DNA from: Chloroflexota bacterium
GTDB lineage: Bacteria > Chloroflexota > Limnocylindria > Limnocylindrales > CSP1-4
Length of the DNA: 7,417 bases
Assembly (NCBI GenBank): GCA_021812735.1
Contig: JAKAMV010000502.1
Coordinates: 1 to 7,417, forward strand
Reading direction: 5' to 3'
Under the pieces are notes generated by a model, which was not told the DNA's origin, ran no database searches, and saw nothing but the letters and a program-made list of their open reading frames with translations. Made by a program: the position numbers and the translations under genes. Below, piece after piece: positions 1 to 4,404 of the stretch (positions within the stretch are counted from its first letter, which is position 1; each line of letters starts with the position of its first letter).

Positions 1-180
1 GGGCGTGCCGGTGTCGGCGACGAAGCACACGAGGTTCCGGCGGTACTGCCGGATCGTGGAGGGGGACAGGCCGCTCGCGTCTGCGTAGCTGGCCCAGTCG
101 ATGATGAGGCGAAGCGTTCGCCTCGGGGTGGGGAGATCGGGATCGTTCATGTCCCGGACCATCGGCACCCAGAGCGCCAT
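1..180 (-). CDS. Tyrosine recombinase (phage integrase), N-terminal part, runs off window
   Basis: Sixty in-frame codons without a stop run from an ATG at 180-178 off the left edge. The peptide (MALWVPMVRDMNDPDLPTPR...) contains a helical stretch at about residues 22-55 with the pattern W-x2-Y-A-x-A-x-G-LSPSTIRQYRRNL. This is typical of the SAM-like core-binding domain at the N terminus of XerC/D-type tyrosine recombinases, which bind arm or core sites during site-specific integration. The catalytic R-H-R-Y domain lies outside the window, so activity cannot be judged. An in-frame TGA six bases upstream limits the start to this ATG or to internal ATGs at 162 and 150. A very long G run (coding strand) ending in GGTGA gives a strong if odd ribosome site for the first ATG. 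It lies downstream of the repressor in the same direction, the usual immunity-integration arrangement. The integrase call rests on a short N-terminal piece. Confidence 0.7.
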   Translation of the reverse strand, partial: MALWVPMVRDMNDPDLPTPRRTLRLIIDWASYADASGLSPSTIRQYRRNLVCFVADTGTP

Positions 181-186
181 GGCTCA

Positions 187-205
187 CCCCCCCCCCCCCC
201 CCCCC
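187..205. repeat. Homopolymer: 19 consecutive C (G on the minus strand) upstream of integrase
   Basis: Nineteen C in a row on the given strand read as G19 in the leftward transcript. The tract is followed by TGAGCC and the integrase ATG. Its last bases plus TGA (GGGGGTGA) resemble the complement of the 16S rRNA 3' end, so the tract overlaps the probable ribosome-binding site. No other run of this length exists in the window. It is either a genuine slippage-prone tract or an assembly artefact. Confidence 0.95.
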
Positions 206-229
206 AAGTCGTCGGGTTTGCGAAGAAGA

Positions 230-667
230 TCAGGTCAGCAGACCGAGGAGGGGGGGCTGAACGACTCCCGTTCGCCCGTTGCGCTTCCGGCGGGGAGCAG
301 GAAGCTCGCGATTCATCCGCATATCGCCATCCTCCAGGGAGAACAGCCTCCCGCCAAGGAGCGGGAACGTCGGTTCCCAGGACTCCGGCTCGTCGGTCAG
401 GCCGAACAGGTAGGTGAGGCTCGCCTCGAGCGCGGCCGCGATGCCGAGCAGCGTCCTGGCGTCGGTCATGCTACCAGTCTCGACCCGTGAGATCAGGGCC
501 TGGGTGATCGGGACCCCCAGCTCGCTCACGCGAGCCGCGAGCGCGGCCTGGGACAGATCGCGCGCGGTGCGGACCGCGAAGACGCGCTCGCCGAGGCGCT
601 GGATCGCGCGACGGGCGTCGCGTCGGGCCCTCGCCTGCTCGATGTTGCTCGGGGTGCTGAGCGGCAT
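230..667 (-). CDS. Cro/CI-family helix-turn-helix repressor (probable phage immunity repressor)
   Basis: This 145-aa protein carries an XRE-type HTH at about residues 26-90. The first helices (RVFAVRTARDLSQAALAARV) are followed by a recognition-helix region ITQALISRVETG and then the family's LLGIAAALEASLTYLFGLTDE ending. The C-terminal third is Arg/Pro-rich and shows no LexA-like Ser/Lys self-cleaving peptidase. If it maintains lysogeny, induction would not be by RecA-stimulated self-cleavage. The start is supported by an AGGAAGGAG ribosome site seven bases upstream of the ATG. The gene runs leftward with integrase 49 bases beyond its stop, and divergently from the cro-like gene at 813. Its probable promoter contains a perfect inverted repeat, suggesting autoregulation. 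The DNA-binding family is clear. The role as the immunity repressor is inferred from position. Confidence 0.85.
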   Translation of the reverse strand: MPLSTPSNIEQARARRDARRAIQRLGERVFAVRTARDLSQAALAARVSELGVPITQALISRVETGSMTDARTLLGIAAALEASLTYLFGLTDEPESWEPTFPLLGGRLFSLEDGDMRMNRELPAPRRKRNGRTGVVQPPLLGLLT

Positions 668-696
668 GGCGCACTCCTTCCTCTAATCCCCGCCAA

Positions 697-726
697 ATCC
701 TACGCGTGTCTGCGCGTACCCGTCAA
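697..726 (-). promoter_or_regulatory. Probable sigma-70-type promoter of the repressor-integrase operon
   Basis: On the minus strand, TTGACG (726-721) is followed after 18 bases by TAGGAT (702-697). This is a good match to the -35/-10 consensus, about 30 bases upstream of the repressor start codon. The perfect inverted repeat at 701-718 fills the spacer, as expected for an operator that blocks RNA polymerase. Confidence 0.6.
701..718. promoter_or_regulatory. Operator-like inverted repeat in the divergent control region
   Basis: TACGCG-N6-CGCGTA is a perfect palindrome with 6-bp arms. It lies between the -35 and -10 of the leftward promoter and overlaps the first base pairs of the -10. The size and geometry fit a dimeric Cro/CI-type HTH protein. 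A weaker related element (ACGCA-GTCT-ACGCA read on the minus strand, 774-761) overlaps the proposed rightward -10. One repressor might therefore control both directions. Confidence 0.6.
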
Positions 727-742
727 GACAGCGACGGCCTAC

Positions 743-770
743 TTGCATTGTCGTCCACGATGCGTAGACT
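743..770 (+). promoter_or_regulatory. Possible rightward early promoter
   Basis: TTGCAT (743-748) and TAGACT (765-770) are separated by 16 bases and face the cro-like gene and the long rightward operon. The match is only moderate. Transcription from it would begin near 777-780, just upstream of or at an ATG at 780. That leaves open a leaderless start for a longer form of the next gene. Confidence 0.35.
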
Positions 771-783
771 GCGTGTCACATGG

Positions 784-799
784 CATCGCGTAGGCGATG
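784..799 (+). promoter_or_regulatory. Inverted repeat abutting the ribosome site of the cro-like gene
   Basis: CATCGC-GTAG-GCGATG forms a perfect 6-bp stem with a 4-base loop. It ends exactly where the GGAGGGGGG ribosome site (799-807) of the cro-like gene begins. It could act as a DNA operator or as an RNA hairpin in the 5' leader. The sequence alone does not decide which. Confidence 0.45.
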
Positions 800-812
800 G
801 AGGGGGGATCGA

Positions 813-1046
813 GTGGCAAACAACGTACGGATGTACCGGCACCTGGACCCGCGGGACCTCAGCCTCGAGGACCTCGCGAAGCTCGCCGGGATGCCGATCA
901 CGACGCTCAGCCCGATCGAGCTGCAAAAGCGCGACGGGAGGCTGAAGACCCAGCGCAAGCTCGTGGAGGCGCTCGGGATCGAGGGAGACCTGCTGTTCCC
1001 CGACTCGCCCGTGTGGCGGCTGCGCAAGGAAGCGCGCAGTGCCTGA
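813..1046 (+). CDS. Small Cro-like helix-turn-helix protein
   Basis: The GTG start at 813 gives a 77-aa protein that begins VANNVRMYRHLD and fits the XRE-family layout. It has LSLEDLAKLAGMPITTL as helix-turn-helix, then SPIELQKRDGRLKTQRKLVEALGI, where the family usually has a conserved SRIE-G-R motif. A strong GGAGGGGGG site lies five bases upstream. A longer form from ATG 780 would add 11 mostly Arg/Trp residues and would be nearly leaderless, which looks less likely. As the first gene of the rightward operon and divergent from the larger repressor, it occupies the place of a cro or early anti-repressor. Its stop overlaps the next gene's GTG start by eight bases, so the two are translationally coupled. 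Confidence 0.75.
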   Translation: MANNVRMYRHLDPRDLSLEDLAKLAGMPITTLSPIELQKRDGRLKTQRKLVEALGIEGDLLFPDSPVWRLRKEARSA

Positions 1047-1896
1047 GGGTCTCGAGTCCGTCTCCTGGACGCGCCTTACGACCTTCACCGGCTGCTCGGA
1101 GAAGTTCCGGCTCGCCTACGTGGAGAAGCTCCGGGACCGCCGAGCGGCCAAGGGCTGGTTCATCATCGGAACGGCCGTCCACGAGACGGCGGAGTACGCC
1201 GAGCGCGAGGGCCTTCAGTACGACCTCGAGGCCGCGACCACGGACGACGGGGAGCTGCGGCTCGCCTTCGTCGCCTCGCTGAAGGAGCAGGTCCGGGCCG
1301 CCGGAGGGCCCGAGAACGTCCAGTGGGGCGGTCGCTCGTCGGAGCAGTGGCCAGACGGGGAGAACCTCGACTGGGCGATGGCCTTCGGGCCGGCCATGGT
1401 CGAGAACTACGTTCATCTGCGCCGCCAGGACGCAGAGCGGGGCCGCATCGCGGTCGCGGTCGAGTCCGCGCTGCATCCCCCGATCGCCTCCGGCCGGCGC
1501 GTGGACGCCTACCCGGACGTGGTGCTCACCGAGCCCGACGGCACGATCGTGGTCCGCGACTACAAGACCGGCTCGGGGACCTCGAGCCCGGGCCAGCTCG
1601 ACCTCTACGGCTGGTCGATCCGCGAGCTCGGTCTGTTCGGGGCCGGCGACGGCGTTCCGATCCGCGGCGAGATGGCCTACCTGCGCCCGACGAAGAAGGA
1701 GCCGCGCGGCCGCGTCGTGGCCTACGACATGGCCCGGATCGACCTGATCCCCGGCCTGATCGCGCTCTTCGAGGCCGCGGTCGGCACCGGGGCCTATCTC
1801 CCCAACCCCGGTGCCTGGTGCGGGGGCTGCGACGTCCGGCAGTTCTGCACCTGGGGGAGCGCCGACACCGACGAGAGCAAGGAGGGTGCCGCATGA
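1039..1896 (+). CDS. Cas4/RecB-like PD-(D/E)XK nuclease with Fe-S cysteine signature
   Basis: This 285-aa protein starts with GTG and has an AAGGAAG ribosome site. It shows the full RecB-nuclease-family motif set. H48 lies in GTAVHETAEY, the acidic D160 in DAYPDVV, the D174-x-K176 pair in VRDYKTG, and Q186/Y190 in QLDLYGW (the QxxxY motif). One cysteine near the N terminus (C19) and three near the C terminus (C261, C264, C270 in WCGGCDVRQFC) match the 4Fe-4S 'iron staple' of Cas4 and AddB-type nucleases. Such phage proteins are metal-dependent DNA exonucleases thought to process ends for recombination or replication. No cas1, cas2 or CRISPR repeats are present, so a stand-alone phage nuclease is meant. 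Its stop overlaps the next ATG (ATGA). Confidence 0.88.
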   Translation: MPEGLESVSWTRLTTFTGCSEKFRLAYVEKLRDRRAAKGWFIIGTAVHETAEYAEREGLQYDLEAATTDDGELRLAFVASLKEQVRAAGGPENVQWGGRSSEQWPDGENLDWAMAFGPAMVENYVHLRRQDAERGRIAVAVESALHPPIASGRRVDAYPDVVLTEPDGTIVVRDYKTGSGTSSPGQLDLYGWSIRELGLFGAGDGVPIRGEMAYLRPTKKEPRGRVVAYDMARIDLIPGLIALFEAAVGTGAYLPNPGAWCGGCDVRQFCTWGSADTDESKEGAA

Positions 1897-2414
1897 GCGA
1901 TCCGCTCGAGATCACGGTCACGCCGATCAAGGTCGGACCCATGGAGACGATCAAGGGGCGGGACGGGGACATCAAGAAGTGGCCCGTGGTCATCCTCGAG
2001 GACGCCGCGATCGATGGCGCACTCGCGACCTACTCCGAGAAGGCCGTCGAGGACCTGAAGGGGCGTCTCGGACAGGCCGTGCTGCTCACGATCGAGGGCG
2101 GCAAGGAGTTCAACGGGGTCCCGCAGTATCGGATCACCAAGACGCCCGGCTGGGAGAAGGGTCAGGGCGGCGGGTTCCAACGGACTGGCGGCCGGAGCGT
2201 GGAGGAGCGCGCGGAGATCGCGCGCATGAATGCCCTCACCAACGCTGTCTCCCTCGTCGCGACCCTGCCGAAGGTCCCCGAGGGGGTCGAGCGGACCCTC
2301 CGAGACCACGCCGCGGAGGTCACCTACCTCGCGGGCCTGTTCGAGCACTACATCCTGGACGGCGCCTCGGCCAAGGCCGTCCCCGAGGGGACCGTTCCTG
2401 CGAGGGTCAGATAA
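1893..2414 (+). CDS. Hypothetical protein, possible OB-fold single-strand DNA-binding partner of the nuclease
   Basis: The 173-aa reading frame starts at an ATG overlapping the nuclease stop (ATGA) and has a GGAGGG site. Residues 5-85 alternate in a beta-rich pattern (ITVTPIKVG, KWPVVILE, QAVLLTIEGG, GVPQYRITKTPGW). This suggests a small barrel such as an OB fold. A Gly-rich linker (about 90-100) and a helical C-terminal half (about 103-158) follow. I do not recognise a named family. The obligate coupling to an exonuclease suggests a recombination or single-strand-binding role, comparable to exonuclease/SSB or exonuclease/annealase pairs in other phages. No RecT, Erf or classical SSB signature (for example a DDDIPF-like acidic tail) is visible, so this is inference. 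A different DNA-associated structural role is possible. Confidence 0.6.
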   Translation: MSDPLEITVTPIKVGPMETIKGRDGDIKKWPVVILEDAAIDGALATYSEKAVEDLKGRLGQAVLLTIEGGKEFNGVPQYRITKTPGWEKGQGGGFQRTGGRSVEERAEIARMNALTNAVSLVATLPKVPEGVERTLRDHAAEVTYLAGLFEHYILDGASAKAVPEGTVPARVR

Positions 2415-2641
2415 GGATCCAGCTTGGGACCGGCCCTCGGTGCGAGTGCCCCGTGTGCGGGGACGTCTTCTCGTCCGAGAGGACGTTCGATCGCCACTGA
2501 GACGGCCCGTTCACTGAGGAGAACCGCCGCTTCTGCCTCACGCCGGCGCGTCGCGTACAGGTTGGCCTGGAGCAGCGAGAGGGCGGTGTGTGGGGGATGG
2601 CGCACGGCAGCGATCGGCAGCCCCCGAGGAGGCAGACATGA
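2411..2641 (+). pseudogene. Broken small phage zinc-finger gene: in-frame TGA and no canonical start
   Basis: One frame reads RCECPVCGDVFSSERTFDRH, then TGA (2498-2500), then DGPFTEENRRFCLTPARR and later GGVWGMAHG. It ends at a TGA (2639-2641) that overlaps the next gene's ATG as ATGA. The parts before and after the internal stop together fit the common small actinophage zinc-finger layout C-x2-C...FDxHR..G.F....RRC..P...GVW. The metal ligands would be C13, C16, H29 and C42. The stop falls where that family usually has Arg, so CGA-to-TGA is the simple explanation. No ATG, GTG or TTG precedes the first cysteine in this frame. The nuclease-partner stop reads ATAA where neighbouring junctions read ATGA, so a lost ATG at 2411 is suggested. 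A well-placed TTG (2424) with an AAGGA site is in the wrong frame. Family assignment comes from memory of related proteins. Confidence 0.6.
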
Positions 2642-3159
2642 TCGTCCTGAAGGGCCTCGATGCGAACGGCCGGAGCCCCTATCAGCACCACCCCTGGCCA
2701 CTGCCCGAGGGTGACGCACCCGGTGCGTGGGTGGAGGCTGGGCTGCGCCCGATCGAGCTGTGCGCCAACGGCATCCACGGGTGCCTGCCGGAGCAGGTCG
2801 GCTCGCTCCCGGGCGACCGCTGGTTCGTCGCGGAGATCGAGGGCGACGTCGTGAGCGGTACTGACAAGGCCGCCGGCCGCCGTGGACGGCTCCTGCGAGA
2901 GATCCCGCCCGAGGAGATCCAGCGATTCGCCCTGGCCTGCGCCTCTCGCGCGATGCGCCACGCCTCGGGGGCCCTAGAACTTGCCGGGCTGCACGCACTG
3001 GCCGAGTCGCTGCGGCCCCACTGGCGTCTGCGGAACAGGGCCGCCGCCAAGACCGCTGCCTGGGCCGCCAAGGTCGCCGCCGGGGCCGCCGCCCGGGCGG
3101 CCGAGAAACAGTGGCAGGGGCGGTGGATCACGAAGCACTGGATCAGGGAGGCACGGTGA
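2638..3159 (+). CDS. DUF7666-like phage protein with Ala-rich heptad tail
   Basis: This 173-aa protein starts at an ATG with a GAGGAGGCAGAC ribosome site. The N-terminal 90 residues follow a pattern seen in many phage proteins of the DUF7666 type: KG.D (5-8), then a W/P-rich segment, then PIELCANGIHGC (38-49), then RWFVAEIEGDVV (61-72) and a dK...rgrLLREI ending. The fold's function is not established. The tail carries three near-perfect 7-residue units (AAKTAAW, AAKVAAG, AAARAAE, residues 136-156) and ends in a basic, Trp-rich stretch (KQWQGRWITKHWIREAR). That suggests an amphipathic helix for oligomerisation or nucleic-acid contact. The stop overlaps the next GTG (GTGA). Coding is certain. 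The domain name is moderately supported. Confidence 0.75.
   Translation: MIVLKGLDANGRSPYQHHPWPLPEGDAPGAWVEAGLRPIELCANGIHGCLPEQVGSLPGDRWFVAEIEGDVVSGTDKAAGRRGRLLREIPPEEIQRFALACASRAMRHASGALELAGLHALAESLRPHWRLRNRAAAKTAAWAAKVAAGAAARAAEKQWQGRWITKHWIREAR
3043..3105 (+). repeat. Three tandem 21-bp units coding Ala-rich heptads
   Basis: Units begin at 3043, 3064 and 3085, each opening GCCGCC(AAG or GCC). They encode AAKTAAW, AAKVAAG and AAARAAE. The period is exactly seven codons, so unequal recombination or slippage could change the length of the helix by two turns at a time. Confidence 0.7.
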
Positions 3160-3515
3160 GCACCTGTCGATCCTGCGGCGCGGAGGTCGTGTTCGTGCCG
3201 TCCGTCAGGGGTCGCGTGACGATGATCCTCGACGCGGTGCCGGAGAAGCGCGTTGTGCTCGTCTCGGCCGCAGAGGTCGTGAGGTACGCGGATGAGATGC
3301 GCGGGCCTTTCTACGCGCGCCTGCAGGACGCCTACACCGACCACCACGCGACCTGCCCGGACGCGAAGAGCTGGCGGGGCAGGTCGCGGAAGAACCCACC
3401 GGACACTCTGTCCGATGAAACGCCGAGGCCGGCTCGGGCGCGCGGGGGGTACCCGGATGCCCAAACGGGGCCTGCGGCCGTCCTGGGGGCAATGGAGGGC
3501 GGGAATGGCCGCTAG
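3156..3515 (+). CDS. Small zinc-ribbon-like phage protein
   Basis: The GTG start (GTGA overlap with the previous stop, GGGAGGCACG ribosome site) gives 119 aa. The N terminus has a metal-knuckle pair C4-x2-C7 (CRSCGAEVVFVPS), a GRVTMILDAVPE turn, and a distal H64-x2-C67 (DHHATCPDAKSW). This is the layout of the many small phage proteins that read CxxCG...P.D..P...H...CP. They bind zinc and are of unknown function. The last roughly 40 residues are Pro/Arg/Gly-rich and probably disordered. They overlap the initiator gene start by 11 bases, so this tail may exist mainly to reach the downstream ribosome site. Confidence 0.7.
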   Translation: MSTCRSCGAEVVFVPSVRGRVTMILDAVPEKRVVLVSAAEVVRYADEMRGPFYARLQDAYTDHHATCPDAKSWRGRSRKNPPDTLSDETPRPARARGGYPDAQTGPAAVLGAMEGGNGR

Positions 3516-4404
3516 CCTCTCGCCGCTGTTCACCTGGCGCTCCGCGATCTGCGATTCCGGCGTGGCACCCACGGCGCGGCACGTGGCGCTGACGCTATCG
3601 CTGCACATGTCCGAGCGCGGCGACTCGGCATGGCCCGCAGTCGCGACCCTCGCCGCCGAGACAGGGCTATCTGAACGCGGGGTGCAAAAGGCCTTGCGAA
3701 TGCTCGAGGCCGCCGGATGGATCGAGGTCGTCCTCGGGGGGGGCCGCCGCCGGTCCTCCCGCTACCGCGCTGCGGTCCCGAAAAAGCCGCCCGCTGCGGG
3801 CGAGATTCCCCCTCATCCGCCGACAGAAAAGGGTGAACCTGGTGCACCGTTTCCCGCGAAACGGGAGGAAAAAAGGGTGAACGTGGCGACAGAAAAGGGT
3901 GAACCTGGTGCACCCAAGGACGTCATGAGGACGTCAGTAGAGCTAGAGCTTTCTTCTTCGAAGACTTCGTCTTCTCATCAGAAAGCTTGCGACCCCGCGG
4001 CGAAGGACGGCGCGGCAGAGGCTCCAGCCGACCCCTCGGAGCCCGGCCCTCCGGCTCTGCTCCGCATCGGCGTGAAGAACGCCCTCGCGCTCGCCTGGCA
4101 ACGCACCACGACCCTCACGCCCGGCGCCTGGGCGCGCGTCGAGCGCGCGGCGACCGAGATCCTGCGAGTCGGAACAGGCGAGCGCACCGACCTGCCGCCA
4201 GAGGCGATCCCGGGCGGCATCGCCCGGATGCGGGAGCTGTGGGAGGTCATCCACGGGCCCGAGATCCCGTTCACGCCCCAGACCGCGTCACGCGAGTGGG
4301 GGTCGTTTCTGTCCGGCGAGATGTTCCGCGTCGCCGATGCGGCCGAGGCCGAGCGGCGCCGGCGCGAGGCCATCTCCCGGCGCATCGCCGAGAGGGGACG
4401 CTGA
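3505..4404 (+). CDS. Winged-helix replication initiator-like protein (HTH_36 type) containing the origin
   Basis: The chosen ATG has a GGAGGG site five bases upstream and gives 299 aa. In-frame ATG 3457 would add 16 residues without a ribosome site. Residues 22-90 form a winged helix of the HTH_36 type found in phage and plasmid replication proteins. The signs are APTARHVALTLSLHM, SAWPAVATLAAETGLSERGVQKALRMLEAAGWIEV and a basic wing GGGRRRSSRYRA. Residues 92-185 are low-complexity Pro/Lys/Ser and are encoded by repeats and an AT-rich segment. A separate helical C-terminal domain follows (about 186-299; LAWQRTTTLTPGAWARVERAA, REWGSFLSGEMFRV). This matches the lambda O or Gram-positive phage Rep layout: a DNA-binding head, a linker that contains the origin, and a C-terminal partner-binding domain. 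No helicase or loader gene is recognised nearby. A transcription-factor role is the alternative. Confidence 0.72.
   Translation: MAASLSPLFTWRSAICDSGVAPTARHVALTLSLHMSERGDSAWPAVATLAAETGLSERGVQKALRMLEAAGWIEVVLGGGRRRSSRYRAAVPKKPPAAGEIPPHPPTEKGEPGAPFPAKREEKRVNVATEKGEPGAPKDVMRTSVELELSSSKTSSSHQKACDPAAKDGAAEAPADPSEPGPPALLRIGVKNALALAWQRTTTLTPGAWARVERAATEILRVGTGERTDLPPEAIPGGIARMRELWEVIHGPEIPFTPQTASREWGSFLSGEMFRVADAAEAERRRREAISRRIAERGR
3821..3914 (+). repeat. Iteron-like direct repeats inside the initiator gene
   Basis: An exact 28-bp repeat occurs at 3821-3848 and 3887-3914. Each copy contains AAAAGGGTGAAC followed by CTGGTGCACC and ends in the palindrome GGTGCACC. A third, degenerate copy with the same 12-bp core AAAAGGGTGAAC lies at 3871-3882. 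The cores start at 3827, 3871 and 3893, so the intervals are 44 and 22 bp, about four and two helical turns, placing the sites on one DNA face. The empty 22-bp slot at 3849 is filled by an inverted repeat. Such arrays are typical initiator-binding sites. The protein reading is the duplicated TEKGEPGAP. Confidence 0.85.
3847..3864. promoter_or_regulatory. Inverted repeat CCGTTT-N6-AAACGG within the iteron array
   Basis: This perfect 6-bp-arm palindrome occupies the position of a missing iteron. It closely resembles a second palindrome at 4790-4807 (CCGTTC-N6-GAACGG). It is probably a protein-binding site. The partner is unknown. Confidence 0.45.

Larger units (their letters stand above)
3821..3990. 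other. Putative phage replication origin (iterons plus AT-rich, palindrome-rich segment)
   Basis: The iterons are followed by AGGACGTCA repeated at 11 bp (3917-3925 and 3928-3936). Next comes a segment at 3941-3990 with 22 G+C in 50 bases, far below the surrounding composition. That segment holds the nested palindromes TCTTCGAAGA (3955-3964) and GAAGAC-TTC-GTCTTC (3960-3974), flanked by AGCTTTC (3947-3953) and GAAAGCT (3981-3987). Repeats beside an easily melted stretch, all inside the initiator gene, reproduce the lambda O and SPP1/TP901-like origin design. Origin function is inferred. Confidence 0.65.

Noticed and set aside
1..180. Attachment site near the integrase
   Set aside because: No repeat or tRNA-like sequence is visible; attP would probably lie beyond the left edge.
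363..378. Inverted repeat GGGAAC-GTCG-GTTCCC inside the repressor gene
   Set aside because: Single occurrence within coding sequence with no promoter or partner copy; likely chance.
101..490. Rightward frame with a poly-Pro stretch across the C19 tract
   Set aside because: It runs antisense through the integrase and repressor genes, has no ribosome site, and its proline run is just the homopolymer.
1323..1892. Long Arg/Pro-rich frame upstream of the 1893 gene in the same phase
   Set aside because: High-GC shadow of the nuclease gene; the true start at 1893 has a ribosome site and an ATGA overlap.
1039..1896. CRISPR-associated cas4
   Set aside because: The motif set fits Cas4, but no repeats, cas1 or cas2 are present and the setting is a phage early operon.
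2498..2500. Genetic-code change (TGA read as Trp) suggested by the internal stop
   Set aside because: Most neighbouring genes end in TGA, often in ATGA overlaps, so TGA is a stop here.
2424..2714. Frame from TTG 2424 with a good AAGGA site
   Set aside because: Arg/Ser-rich translation without motifs, running into the next gene in the wrong frame; the ribosome site more likely belonged to the broken zinc-finger gene.
2348..3608. Long leftward frames opposite the DUF7666-like and zinc-ribbon genes
   Set aside because: Arg/Pro/Ala-biased composition, no ribosome sites, and antisense to well-supported coupled genes.
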